NCBI RefSeq assembly: GCF_000739775.1
Contig: NZ_BBJH01000024.1
Location: 62,001-126,000, forward strand
Source of the DNA: Paraburkholderia heleia NBRC 101817
GTDB lineage: Bacteria > Pseudomonadota > Gammaproteobacteria > Burkholderiales > Burkholderiaceae
Direction: 5' to 3'
DNA length: 64,000 bases
The first letter of the stretch is position 1. The number at the start of each line of letters is the position of its first letter. Below, piece by piece: positions 10,489-19,295 of this stretch. The translations under genes were made by a program, and so were the position numbers. Under the pieces are notes generated by a model that was given only the letters and a program-made list of their open reading frames with translations, had not been told where the DNA came from and made no database searches.

Positions 10489-11661
10489 ATGCATATCGAC
10501 CGGTTTGAAATTCGCGTACCCGAAGATGCACTCGACGACCTGCGCCGCCGTTTGCGCGCCACGCGCTGGGCCGACGCAACGCCCTCGCCGGCGTGGCAAC
10601 AAGGGGCCGATCGGATGTGGCTACATGAACTCGTCGCGTATTGGGCAGACGAATACGACTGGCGCGCCGCCGAACGCGCGCTGAACCAGTTGCCGCAGTT
10701 CATGGCCGAACTGGGCGATGCGGGTACCGCGGCGGGCCAGCGCGTTCATTTCGTGCATCGGCGCGGCGCGGGCCCGAAGCCCTACCCACTCGTGATCACG
10801 CACGGCTGGCCGGGCTCGTTCATCGAATTCCACGCGCTGCTCGACCGGCTCTGCGACCCCGCCGCATTCGGCGCGGACCCAGCCGATGCATTCGATGTCG
10901 TCGTCCCTTCGCTGCCCGGCTTTGCCTTTTCGCCCGCGCCGGCGGCGCCCGGCACCTCCGCGTTCCAGATCGCAGACCTGTGGAGCACGCTCATGCGCGG
11001 CCTCGGCTACGAGCGCTTCGGCGCGCAGGGCGGCGACCTCGGCGCGGGGGTTTCCATCGCGCTCGCCGCGCGGCACAGCCGGGCCGTGCAGGGCATCCAC
11101 CTGAACTTCCTGCCCAGTTCGTACGAACCCGCAATCGACGCCGCGCAAGCCCCGCTCACCCCGGCGGAACAGGTCTATCTGCGCGAAAAGGCCGACTGGG
11201 CAGCGCTGGAGGGGGGCTACGCGCATATGCACAGCACCAGGCCGCAAACGGCGGCAGCGGCGCTCAACGACTCGCCCGCTGGACTGGTCGCGTGGATCGG
11301 CGAGAAGTTTCGCGCCTGGAGCGACTGCGACGGTGACATCGAACGCCGGTTCTCCAAGGACACCTTGCTTACGGACCTTTCACTGTACTGGTTCACGGGC
11401 AGCATCGGCACGTCCATGCAGATGTACTGGGAAAACCGTCTCCAGCCGTTTCGTTTTGCGGCCGGGCAACGCGTGGAACCGCCCGTCGCCTTCGCGCGCT
11501 TTCCCAAGGAGATCAATCACCCGCCGCGGTCGTGGCTCGAACGCGTGTTCAACGTCGCGCAATGGACCGACATGCCGCGCGGTGGCCATTTCGCCGCCAT
11601 GGAAGAGCCCGATCTGCTCGCCGACGACATTCGCCGCTTTTTCAGACGGATGCGGGAGTAA
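10489..11661 (+). CDS. Epoxide hydrolase with EHN N-terminal domain
   Basis: Alpha/beta-hydrolase of 390 residues that would open epoxides with water to give diols. The first 110 residues match the epoxide hydrolase N-terminal domain (FEIRVPEDALDDLRRRLRATRW). The HGWPGS oxyanion motif is at 105-110, the nucleophile is Asp183 in GAQGGDLGAG (the family more often has a Trp after the Asp), and the catalytic His is near residue 367 in PRGGHFAAME. The length is right for microsomal-type bacterial epoxide hydrolases. It is divergent from the regulator gene at 10217 and ends 23 bases before the convergent desaturase gene. The natural substrate is unknown. Confidence 0.9.
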   Translation: MHIDRFEIRVPEDALDDLRRRLRATRWADATPSPAWQQGADRMWLHELVAYWADEYDWRAAERALNQLPQFMAELGDAGTAAGQRVHFVHRRGAGPKPYPLVITHGWPGSFIEFHALLDRLCDPAAFGADPADAFDVVVPSLPGFAFSPAPAAPGTSAFQIADLWSTLMRGLGYERFGAQGGDLGAGVSIALAARHSRAVQGIHLNFLPSSYEPAIDAAQAPLTPAEQVYLREKADWAALEGGYAHMHSTRPQTAAAALNDSPAGLVAWIGEKFRAWSDCDGDIERRFSKDTLLTDLSLYWFTGSIGTSMQMYWENRLQPFRFAAGQRVEPPVAFARFPKEINHPPRSWLERVFNVAQWTDMPRGGHFAAMEEPDLLADDIRRFFRRMRE

Positions 11662-11684
11662 GCGACACTGCGCCTGACTGCGCG

Positions 11685-12647
11685 TCACTGCGCGGCGTTG
11701 TCGCCGAACGGATGCGCGGGGGCATCCGTCGCGCGCCACGCGTAACGCCTGAGCAGCGCGGCGTAGCCGTCGATCACGAAACCGCCGCATTTATGCCGAT
11801 AGTCGTCGCGCCGCATATGGTAGGCGCGCGGCAGTTGAAACCACGGCAAGCGCGGTAGATCGTGGTGCACGAGATGATAGTTGTTGTTCAGATACAGAAA
11901 GCGCATGACGAACCCGGCCTCGTTGATGGCGATGCGCGCCTTGGGATGCCACGCCGCGCGATGCTCGTACAGCGAGCGGACCATCGCGAGTCCGAGCGCG
12001 GGCCATGTGACGGCGGCGAGATACCACCACCACGGCACGCCCGCGTAACGCTGCACCCACGTGAGCAGCAGCACGACGGCCGCGCCGTGCGCGAACCACA
12101 TCGGCACGTGTCGCCAGTCGCCGCTTCGCAGCGCTTTCACCGCGCCGGCGAGCATGGCGGCCACGCTCATGGGCGGCCCGATCACCACACGGCCCACGAA
12201 GCTCTTGCGTGCGTGCCACAGCACGCGATGCCAGTGCGGCAGGCGGGCCCACTGCTCGTGCCGCACGTAGTTCGTTTCGGGGTCGATGCCCGGCACCGTC
12301 AGCGCTTCGTCGCGATGATGCGCCATATGGCTCTCGCGGTACACCGCATAGGGAAACCACACGGCGAGCGGCGGCCAGCCCAGTACCGTGTTTAGCCATG
12401 CGAACCGGGTGGGATGACCATGCAGCAATTCGTGCTGCAGCGACATATGCCATGCGCACAGCACGATGAGGCATGGCGTGGCGGCCGCGAGCGTGATCAG
12501 CCCTGAGCGTACGAACGTCAGCACCGCAAACCAGCCGCCGTAGATCACGGCGATCAGCAGCCACGTGGGCCATTCGGTGCGTGCGGTGAACCCTGCGGCG
12601 AGCGCGGCGACTTCCCGCGCGTGGTCTGCGTCGAAGTATTCGGCCAT
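11685..12647 (-). CDS. Fatty acid desaturase family membrane protein
   Basis: Integral-membrane di-iron enzyme of 320 residues that would introduce a double bond, or hydroxyl group, into an acyl chain or carotenoid-like substrate. Histidine clusters are visible in order: HELLHGH in an early membrane-proximal loop, HMAHHRDE, and NYHLVHHDLPRLPW close to the C-terminus. Four or more hydrophobic stretches surround them. The start at 12647 is preferred because GGAG stands nine bases before the ATG; in-frame ATGs further upstream at 12686 and 12746 are less well placed. The substrate is unknown, and it converges on the epoxide hydrolase gene. Confidence 0.88.
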   Translation of the reverse strand: MAEYFDADHAREVAALAAGFTARTEWPTWLLIAVIYGGWFAVLTFVRSGLITLAAATPCLIVLCAWHMSLQHELLHGHPTRFAWLNTVLGWPPLAVWFPYAVYRESHMAHHRDEALTVPGIDPETNYVRHEQWARLPHWHRVLWHARKSFVGRVVIGPPMSVAAMLAGAVKALRSGDWRHVPMWFAHGAAVVLLLTWVQRYAGVPWWWYLAAVTWPALGLAMVRSLYEHRAAWHPKARIAINEAGFVMRFLYLNNNYHLVHHDLPRLPWFQLPRAYHMRRDDYRHKCGGFVIDGYAALLRRYAWRATDAPAHPFGDNAAQ

Positions 12648-12814
12648 GTTCGCCAGCTCCCGCGATAAAGGACGGTGCCACTCCATACGGAGAGCAAAGC
12701 AATGCAGGTCCTCACCATACCGAACGCGCGGCGTTGCACCAACCAACGAATTGCCATTTGCTTATCTCACCGCACAGCGCGACACGCCGCGAGCGCGCGG
12801 CGTAGAATGCGCCG

Positions 12815-13639
12815 ATGACCCGCTGGATCGCCTCCCTGCCGATGTACAACGTGACGCCAGAACATACGGCGTCGTGGCGCTCATTGTTGAGCGACAGTCT
12901 GGCCATCGTGGCGCGCGCGTTCGCCCTGGGCGACATCACGATCGAGAACGCGCCGGACGGCGAACTCATGTCCCACTGGCGCCGCAACGATTTGCTGCTC
13001 TCGCAGACGTGCGGGTATCCGTACCGCATGCTCGGCCTCGCCAACGAAGTCCATCTGATTGCGACCCCGATATTCGACGCACCCGGTTGCGAGGGCCCGC
13101 GCTATCGAAGCGTGCTCGTCGTTTCGGCGCAGGCCTGGGAGTGCGGCGCGAAAACGCTGGAAGCGTGCCGCGGGCTGCGCGCCGCATGCAACGGCGCGGA
13201 TTCCCATAGCGGCATGAACGCGTTGCGCCACGCCGTTGCGCCGCTCGCACGCGACGGCCGCTTCTTCGCCTCGGTGCGCTGGACAGGTTCGCACGCGGCC
13301 ACGTTACGCGCGCTGGCGAGCGGCGCGGCCGATGTGGGCGCCATCGACTGCGTTACGTTCGCATTGCTGCACGATTCGCACTTCGAACCGCTCGACGGCG
13401 TACGAACCGTCGGCATGACGGCCTCATCCCCTGGACTTCCGCTGATCGCCTCACGCGCACTCGGCGAGGATCAAGCCGGCGCATTGCGCGATGCGCTCGA
13501 CGCCGCGCTCGCAGCCGACTCCGAACGTGCACACAAGCTGCGACTGCGCGGGTTCGCCAGACTCACTGGCGAGGCATATGCCGAGATCGAGGCGTTCGCG
13601 AACACCGCTGCGCAATATGGCTATACCGAACTGCGTTGA
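12815..13639 (+). CDS. PhnD/SsuA/transferrin-family substrate-binding-like protein
   Basis: A 274-residue protein with the fold of periplasmic phosphate/phosphonate-binding proteins. Typical signs are IASLPMYNVTPEH at the N-terminus, LLLSQTCGYPYR, the segment ACNGADSHSGMNALRH and WTGSHAATLRALASGAADVGAIDCVTF, where ligand-binding residues of this family lie. There is no signal peptide, so it may act in the cytoplasm as an enzyme or sensor, or the true start is missed. No transporter permease or ATPase is next to it. Its start has only a weak ribosome binding site. It is divergent from the desaturase gene, separated by 167 bases. Confidence 0.8.
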   Translation: MTRWIASLPMYNVTPEHTASWRSLLSDSLAIVARAFALGDITIENAPDGELMSHWRRNDLLLSQTCGYPYRMLGLANEVHLIATPIFDAPGCEGPRYRSVLVVSAQAWECGAKTLEACRGLRAACNGADSHSGMNALRHAVAPLARDGRFFASVRWTGSHAATLRALASGAADVGAIDCVTFALLHDSHFEPLDGVRTVGMTASSPGLPLIASRALGEDQAGALRDALDAALAADSERAHKLRLRGFARLTGEAYAEIEAFANTAAQYGYTELR

Positions 13640-13836
13640 ACCGCAGCGCCGGACTCATCCGCATAAGAGCGGACATGGAACCGGACTCGCATGATGGATG
13701 GACGCTGCATCCCGGTCACGCCGTTGCACGCCGCAAAACGACGAATATAGCTAAGCAATCCTCCCAAAATTGGTTGTCCGCTGGCAGCGCGCTCACTAGC
13801 ATCGCCTTATCCACAACTCTTCGAATAACGGATCCT

Positions 13837-14664
13837 ATGAAGAAAAGAACCTTGCTGGGTACGATGCTGGCTTCGCTCGCGCTGGGCGTAAGTTGCGGGG
13901 GCATGCCGCTCGCGCACGCGGCAGACCGGACGTTGCGCGTGGGCATCATGTCGGGCGAAGACGAGAACGTGTGGCGCGTGGTCGCCGCCAACGCGGCGAA
14001 GCGCGGCCTCACGATCAAGGTGACCACGTTCTCCGAATACACGCAGCCCAACGAAGCGCTTTCGAGCCACGACCTCGACGCCAATTCGTTCCAGCACAAG
14101 CCGTATCTCGACGCGCAGATCAAGGCGCGCGGCTACAGGATCGTGCCGGTGGGCTTTACCTATGTGCAACCTATCGGGCTGTATTCGCGCAAGGTGAAGT
14201 CGGTGGCGGACCTGCCGCAGGGCGCGACCATCGGCGTGCCGAACGATCCGAGCAACGAAGGCCGCTCGCTGCTGCTGCTCCAGGCACAGGGGCTCATCAC
14301 GTTGCGCGACGATGTCGGCCTGCTGCCGACCGCACGCGACATTGCGAAGAATCCGAAGAATATCCATATCAAGGAACTCGATTCCGGTATCGTCGGGCGC
14401 GCGATTGGCGATCTGGATGCGGCCGTTGTCAATACGGACTGGGCCGTGAAGTCGGGGATCAAGATTGCGCAGGAGCGGATTGCTCAGGAGAAGGTGCCGG
14501 GCAATCCCTATCGCAACTTCATTGCCGTGAATGAGAAGGACGCCAACGCGCCTTGGGTGCATGCGCTCGTGGAGAGCTATCAGCAGCCCAATGTCGCGTC
14601 TGAGATTATTGCCGTGTATCACGGGGCGACGCTGCCTGCGTGGAAGGATGCGCCGCAGCAGTAA
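13837..14664 (+). CDS. MetQ/NlpA family substrate-binding protein
   Basis: A 275-residue exported binding protein of the methionine ABC transporter family (MetQ). The N-terminus is a signal peptide (MKKRTLLGTMLASLALGVS then CGGMPLAHA), with a Cys that could be a lipobox (GVSC) or a later AHA cleavage site. Family marks are VGIMSGEDENVW, EYTQPNEALSSHDLDANSFQHKPYL, VGFTYVQPIGLYS, IGVPNDPSNEGRSLLLLQ and the closing YHGATLPAW. The start at 13837 gives a clean signal peptide. No MetN or MetI gene is nearby, so the protein is an orphan here and would need a transporter encoded elsewhere. Confidence 0.92.
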   Translation: MKKRTLLGTMLASLALGVSCGGMPLAHAADRTLRVGIMSGEDENVWRVVAANAAKRGLTIKVTTFSEYTQPNEALSSHDLDANSFQHKPYLDAQIKARGYRIVPVGFTYVQPIGLYSRKVKSVADLPQGATIGVPNDPSNEGRSLLLLQAQGLITLRDDVGLLPTARDIAKNPKNIHIKELDSGIVGRAIGDLDAAVVNTDWAVKSGIKIAQERIAQEKVPGNPYRNFIAVNEKDANAPWVHALVESYQQPNVASEIIAVYHGATLPAWKDAPQQ

Positions 14665-14750
14665 CAGGAGAGAGTTTGCAGCGGGCGCCGTGATGCTTTT
14701 TTATTCGCGGCCGCCCGGCAGCTTGTCAGCTTTGTGGATGCGGGCCCGCC

Positions 14751-15674
14751 CTACGCTTTCACGGCGTCCCGCGCTTCGATTTGCGCTTTGCCCTCGCGCT
14801 CGCGCTTGAGCGCGACAAGCGACGCGGCAACGATCAGCATGCCGCCGATCCACGCAGACAAGGTAAGCCGCTCGCCAAGCCACACGCAGGCAAAGAGCGC
14901 GCCGAACACCGGTTCGCTGCCCATGAGCAACGCCACGCGCGTCGGGCTGCTGCGGCTCACCGCGTAGTTCTGCACGAAGAACGCGAACAGCGTGCAGCCC
15001 GCCACGAGATAGATCACGCTGCCCCAGAACACGCCATGCCCCTGCCAGGGCGGCAACGGTTGCCACTGGTCGGGCGCGAGAGTGATCGCGAGCGCGGCGC
15101 AGCCGATCGAAACGACGGCGGACTGGACCGCCGTCACCGTCAGCGCCGGTATGGCGCCCGACTTCATCACGCGCTTGACCGCGCAGGTCGCCAATGCGCG
15201 CAGCAGCGCGGCCAGCACGACCAGCAGATCGCCGGGGCTCGCCGCCACATGGCCGCCCGTCAAGAGCAGCGCGCCAAGCAACGACACGCCGGCGGCCACC
15301 CATTCCACGGGCCGCGGCGCGCGCTTGAGCCACGCCCACTCCACGAGCGGCGTGAGCACCACGCACAGGCTGATGAGAAACGCGGCGTTCGAGGCATTCG
15401 TGAGCGACACGCCAAACGTCTCGGCCAGAAAGATGCCGAGCAGCAGGAATCCCGCGACGAGCACGCCAGCCTGCTCGCGCCACGTCACGTGACGCAGACC
15501 GCGCAACGCGGGCGACAGCAACACGAACGTGATGCCAAAGCGCAGCGCGAGCAGACCCAGCACCGGGTAGACGAGCAGCGCGCCCTTCACTACGCCATAG
15601 CTCGTGCCCCAGATAAGCGCGACAGCCACGAGCAGCAGATCGACAGTGCGGGAGGAACGGGTCAGGGCATTCAT
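14751..15674 (-). CDS. DMT superfamily (EamA) transporter
   Basis: Inner-membrane exporter-type protein of 307 residues with ten predicted hydrophobic segments arranged as two EamA repeats (first repeat LIWGTSYGVVKG, second around LVAGCTLFAFFVQNYAVSR with MGSEPVFGALFACVWLGE). The C-terminus is basic and cytoplasmic. The start at 15674 (MNALTRSSR) is preferred over 15773 because the shorter form begins just before the first helix. It is divergently transcribed from the LysR regulator starting at 15800, the common arrangement for a regulator and its target. Substrate unknown. Confidence 0.9.
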   Translation of the reverse strand: MNALTRSSRTVDLLLVAVALIWGTSYGVVKGALLVYPVLGLLALRFGITFVLLSPALRGLRHVTWREQAGVLVAGFLLLGIFLAETFGVSLTNASNAAFLISLCVVLTPLVEWAWLKRAPRPVEWVAAGVSLLGALLLTGGHVAASPGDLLVVLAALLRALATCAVKRVMKSGAIPALTVTAVQSAVVSIGCAALAITLAPDQWQPLPPWQGHGVFWGSVIYLVAGCTLFAFFVQNYAVSRSSPTRVALLMGSEPVFGALFACVWLGERLTLSAWIGGMLIVAASLVALKREREGKAQIEARDAVKA

Positions 15675-15709
15675 GGGAAACGAGCCTGCAGATGAGCCGG
15701 GAACGGACA

Positions 15710-15724
15710 CATTGTCCGATAATG
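15710..15724. promoter_or_regulatory. Candidate LysR operator between the EamA and lysR genes
   Basis: CATTGTCCGATAATG is an imperfect palindrome with arms CATT/AATG, placed in the 125-base divergent intergenic region where a LysR-type regulator would be expected to bind. Assignment is by position and symmetry only. Confidence 0.35.
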
Positions 15725-15799
15725 CTTTCGCAGCGATAATCCACCTTGATGGAACATCATTTATGCTCCGCATGCACAGATGACTTCGCCTTGCCTGCC

Positions 15800-16714
15800 A
15801 TGAACCCCGCCGACTTCCTGCCCCTGCTGCCCGATCTGGCCACCTTCGCCCGCGTGGTCGACGCCGGTAATTTCTCGGTCGCGGCGCGCCAGCTCGGCAG
15901 CACGCCTTCCACGGTGAGCCGTCAGATGCAGCGGCTTGAACGCGCGCTCGGCACGCGCCTGCTGGAGCGCTCCACGCGCAGCCTGCGGCTCACGGAATCC
16001 GGCGCCGAGGTCTACCGTCACTGCGCGGACATGGTCGAAGCCGCCGCGAGCGCGGCACAGGCCGCCAGCCGCCTCACTGGCCGCCCGCATGGCCGCGTCC
16101 GCATCTGCGCGCCCATTTCGTTTGCGCAAAGCGTCATTCATCCGCTGATTTCCGGCTTCCTGCGCGCGTACGAAGAGGTCGCGGTGCAGCTCATCTTCAC
16201 CGACCGCGACGTCGATCCGGTGCGCGACAGCGTCGATATCGTGATTCGCCCGACACCCACGCCGCCGCCGGGGCTCGCGGCGCGGCGGCTCGGCACGGTG
16301 CAGTGGATGCCGTGCGCATCGCCCGCCTACCTGCGCGCGCAAGGCACGCCGAAGCACCCGAGGGATCTCGCCCGCCACGACTGTCTCTATCTCGGCGAAA
16401 CACCCGACGACAACCGCTGGACCTTCCGGCGCGGCGCGCAAACGCATGCCGTCGAGGTGAAGGGCCGCTACATCGCCAACGACGTGGGCGCGCGGCGCGA
16501 TGCGGCGCTCGCGGACTGGGGTATTGCGAGCCTGCCCGAATTCGCCGCGGCGGACGCGCTGCGCGACGGCCTGCTCGTGCGGGTGCTGCCCGAGTGGTCG
16601 CTGGAACCGCGCGCGTACAGCGGCCCGGTATGGATGCTCTATCCGCCGAATCGTTTTCTGCCGCCGAAGGTGCGCGTGTTGATCGACTGGCTCGCGCAGC
16701 ACATGCCCGGGTGA
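15800..16714 (+). CDS. LysR-family transcriptional regulator
   Basis: Regulator of 304 residues. The winged-helix N-terminus shows FARVVDAGNFSVAARQLGSTPSTVSRQMQRLE (helix-turn-helix about residues 18-45), and the rest is a periplasmic-binding-like effector domain with RVRICAPISFAQSVIHPLI and VDIVIRPTPTPPPGLAARRLG, matching the subgroup that regulates transporters or oxidoreductases. A start at 15746 is also open, but 15800 (MNPADFLPLL) fits the family. It most likely controls the divergent EamA gene and itself. Confidence 0.9.
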   Translation: MNPADFLPLLPDLATFARVVDAGNFSVAARQLGSTPSTVSRQMQRLERALGTRLLERSTRSLRLTESGAEVYRHCADMVEAAASAAQAASRLTGRPHGRVRICAPISFAQSVIHPLISGFLRAYEEVAVQLIFTDRDVDPVRDSVDIVIRPTPTPPPGLAARRLGTVQWMPCASPAYLRAQGTPKHPRDLARHDCLYLGETPDDNRWTFRRGAQTHAVEVKGRYIANDVGARRDAALADWGIASLPEFAAADALRDGLLVRVLPEWSLEPRAYSGPVWMLYPPNRFLPPKVRVLIDWLAQHMPG

Positions 16715-16844
16715 CCGGCGGCATGCGCCCGCTGCTCGTGAGACGATCGGGCATGAACTTGAGCAGCGCCGACATTCACTCACGCGCGTGCACCTCCTAG
16801 ACTGGGTCATGACAACGAATGCCTGAACCCCTCAAGGAAACACG

Positions 16845-18242
16845 ATGCAAACCCTGCGAACGGATGTCGCCATCATCGGCGCCGGCACGGCCGGACTTTC
16901 CGCTTACCGCGCCGCGAAGGCCGAAGGTGCGAGCGCAATCATCATCGAAGGCGGCGCTTACGGGACGACGTGTGCGCGCGTGGGCTGTATGCCCTCGAAA
17001 CTGCTGATCGCGGCTGCCGAGGCGGCGCACGCGGTGACCATGGCGCCGCTTTTCGGCGTGAATCCGCTCGGTATGGCAATCGACGGCCGGGCCGTGATGG
17101 AGCGCGTGCGCAGCGAGCGGGACCGGTTCGTCGGTTTCGTCGTGGACAGCACACTCGCCCTGCCCGAAGCGGACCGCCTGGTCGGGCACGCCCGCTTCAT
17201 CGACGACGGCCTGCTCCAGGTTGGCGAGCACACGCAGGTGCGCGCGAAAAGCATCGTGATCGCGACGGGGTCGACGCCCACGGTACCCGAGTCGCTCGCC
17301 GGACTTGGCGACCGGCTCATCGTCAACGACGACGTGTTCGCCTGGGAGGACTTGCCGCGCAGCGTGGCGGTGGTCGGTGCGGGCGTGATCGGTCTGGAAC
17401 TCGGCCAGGCGCTCGCACGCCTCGGCGTGCGGGTCACCTTGTACGGCGGCTCGCACGGCAGCGTGGGACCGCTCACGGACCCGCGCCTGATCGGCGAAGC
17501 GCACCGCGTGTTCGGCTCGGAAATGAACTTCGAGACGCAGGGACGCGTCGTATCGGCCACGCGCAGCGGTGTGGGCGTGACGCTGCGGTACGCCCGTGCG
17601 GATGGTACGCAGTCCGAAGACACGTTTGATTACGTTCTGGCGGCAGCGGGCCGGCACCCCAATGTGGCGAACCTGGGTCTGGCGAACACCTCGCTTGAAC
17701 TCGACGCGCACGGCATGCCGCGCTTCGACGCGGCTACGCTGCAGGTCGGCACCGCGCCGGTGTTTTTGGCCGGCGACGCGAACGACGTGCTGCCGCTGCT
17801 GCACGAAGCCGCCGACGAGGGCCGCGCCGCGGGCCGCAATGCGGCTCGCTTTCCCGAAGTCGAACCCGTTGCGCGCCGTGCGCCGCTTGCGATCGTGTTT
17901 TCCGATCCGCAGATCGCCATGGTTGGCAAGTCACATGGAGAACTGGCGGACGGCAGCTTCGTAACGGGCGCCGTGAGCTTCGCGGACCAGGGCCGCAGCC
18001 GCGTGATGCTCAAGAACCACGGCATCGGCCACGTGTACGTGGAGCGCGCAACACGGCGCTTCGTGGGTGCGGAATGGCTCGGGCCGGTGGCGGAACATAT
18101 CGGGCACCTGCTCGCGTGGAGCGTGCAGATGGGACTCAGCGTGAACGAGATGCTGGCGATGCCTTTCTATCACCCGGTAGTGGAGGAAAGCTTGCGCACG
18201 GCTCTGCGCGATGCCGCCTCGCAGCTGAATCACCTGGGTTAG
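16845..18242 (+). CDS. Dihydrolipoyl dehydrogenase-type pyridine nucleotide-disulfide oxidoreductase
   Basis: A 465-residue flavoprotein. The N-terminal FAD motif is IIGAGTAGLSAYRAA, the redox-active disulfide is Cys43-Cys48 in TTCARVGCMPSK, the NAD-binding motif is VVGAGVIGLELGQAL near residue 177, the second FAD contact is VFLAGDAND, and the dimerisation domain ends with FYHPVVEE that carries the catalytic His-Glu pair. These are the marks of the Lpd/glutathione reductase/MerA family. There are no 2-oxoacid dehydrogenase genes next to it, so it may serve another disulfide or quinone substrate. It begins 130 bases after the LysR gene, on the same strand. Confidence 0.9.
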   Translation: MQTLRTDVAIIGAGTAGLSAYRAAKAEGASAIIIEGGAYGTTCARVGCMPSKLLIAAAEAAHAVTMAPLFGVNPLGMAIDGRAVMERVRSERDRFVGFVVDSTLALPEADRLVGHARFIDDGLLQVGEHTQVRAKSIVIATGSTPTVPESLAGLGDRLIVNDDVFAWEDLPRSVAVVGAGVIGLELGQALARLGVRVTLYGGSHGSVGPLTDPRLIGEAHRVFGSEMNFETQGRVVSATRSGVGVTLRYARADGTQSEDTFDYVLAAAGRHPNVANLGLANTSLELDAHGMPRFDAATLQVGTAPVFLAGDANDVLPLLHEAADEGRAAGRNAARFPEVEPVARRAPLAIVFSDPQIAMVGKSHGELADGSFVTGAVSFADQGRSRVMLKNHGIGHVYVERATRRFVGAEWLGPVAEHIGHLLAWSVQMGLSVNEMLAMPFYHPVVEESLRTALRDAASQLNHLG

Positions 18243-18294
18243 GCGCAATTCGCCTGGTTATCCTCTTCAACTCGCAACGGCGCGCACACTGTCA

Positions 18295-18405
18295 ATGAAA
18301 GCACTCGTCCTCAGCCGATACGATGGTCTGCTCGAACTGGCCAGGCTCGAGCGCCCGCAGCCGCAAACGGGCCAGGTGCTCGTGCGCGTTCAGGCTGCGG
18401 GCGTC
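18295..18405 (+). pseudogene. 5' fragment of a zinc-type alcohol dehydrogenase/quinone oxidoreductase gene
   Basis: The first 37 codons (MKALVLSRYDGLLELARLER, then PQPQTGQVLVRVQAAGV) match the start of medium-chain NAD(P)-dependent alcohol dehydrogenase/quinone oxidoreductases, which are normally about 330 residues. Likeness stops abruptly after AAGV at 18405, three bases before the end of the convergent ABC permease gene. What follows in frame is antisense of that permease. The remnant marks a recombination joint at the edge of the sulfonate transport cluster. Confidence 0.65.
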
Positions 18406-18407
18406 CT

Positions 18408-19295
18408 TCAATGCTGTACCCCCCAGCGACGCACAGTCACCCTCTCCAGCGTATCGAACACCAGATGCTCGACGAGCAGTCCAATCACGATCACAGCCGC
18501 AAGCCCGGCAAAAACACGATCGGTATAAAGCTCGTTCCGGTTCTGAAAGATATACCACCCAAGCCCGCCCTGGCCGGCGCTAGCGCCAAATACAAGTTCC
18601 GCTGCGATCAGCGTGCGCCATGCGAAAGCCCAGCCCACGCGCAGTCCCGCGATGATCGAGGGCAGCGCCGCCGGCACGAGTATCAGCGCAACCTGGCGCA
18701 GCCCGCTCAGACCATAGTTGCGGCCTGCCATGCGCAGCGTGGCCGGAACGCCGAGAAAGCCGGTATACATGTTGAGCGCGAGCGGCCAAAGCACCGCATG
18801 CACGAGCACGAAAAGCAGGCTGCCGGTGCCAAGCCCGAACCAGAGCAATGCAATAGGCAGGAGTGCGATGGAAGGCAGAGGATTGAACATCGCCGTCAGC
18901 ATGGAAAGCACATCGCGCCCCACGCGCGTGGAAACCGCGAGCGACGTAAGCACGAACGCGAGCACCACGCCGATCGCATAGCCGCGCAGCAGCACCGACA
19001 TCGATATGCCGGTTTTAACGAGCAATTCGCCGCTCGCAATACCCTGCACGAATGCAGCGAGCGTCGCGCCAAAGGTCGGCACGAGCAGATCGTTCGCGAC
19101 CATCCGCGCCGCGATCTCCCAGCCTGCAACGAGCACGAGCGCGACGAGCGTGCGGCGAAACCAGCCCGCGTCGAGCACGCGCCGCGCGAGCGGCAGGGGC
19201 GCCGACTCCGCGCCCGCCTGGACCGGCAACAAGGGGCGCTCGTATTCCGCGCGCACGGGCGGCAAGGGCGGCAGCGTCTGGTGTGGCGTGCTCAT
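18408..19295 (-). CDS. ABC transporter permease, sulfonate/taurine type
   Basis: Inner-membrane permease of 295 residues with about six hydrophobic segments and the EAA loop region GLSGLRQVALILVPAALPSI, in the SsuC/TauC subfamily of binding-protein-dependent permeases. The N-terminal 40 residues are Pro-rich and cytoplasmic. Its ATG overlaps the stop of the ATPase gene by four bases (ATGA), indicating coupled translation. Its 3' end abuts a broken alcohol dehydrogenase gene. Together with the ATPase, binding protein and dioxygenase it forms a sulfur-source uptake operon. Confidence 0.92.
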   Translation of the reverse strand: MSTPHQTLPPLPPVRAEYERPLLPVQAGAESAPLPLARRVLDAGWFRRTLVALVLVAGWEIAARMVANDLLVPTFGATLAAFVQGIASGELLVKTGISMSVLLRGYAIGVVLAFVLTSLAVSTRVGRDVLSMLTAMFNPLPSIALLPIALLWFGLGTGSLLFVLVHAVLWPLALNMYTGFLGVPATLRMAGRNYGLSGLRQVALILVPAALPSIIAGLRVGWAFAWRTLIAAELVFGASAGQGGLGWYIFQNRNELYTDRVFAGLAAVIVIGLLVEHLVFDTLERVTVRRWGVQH

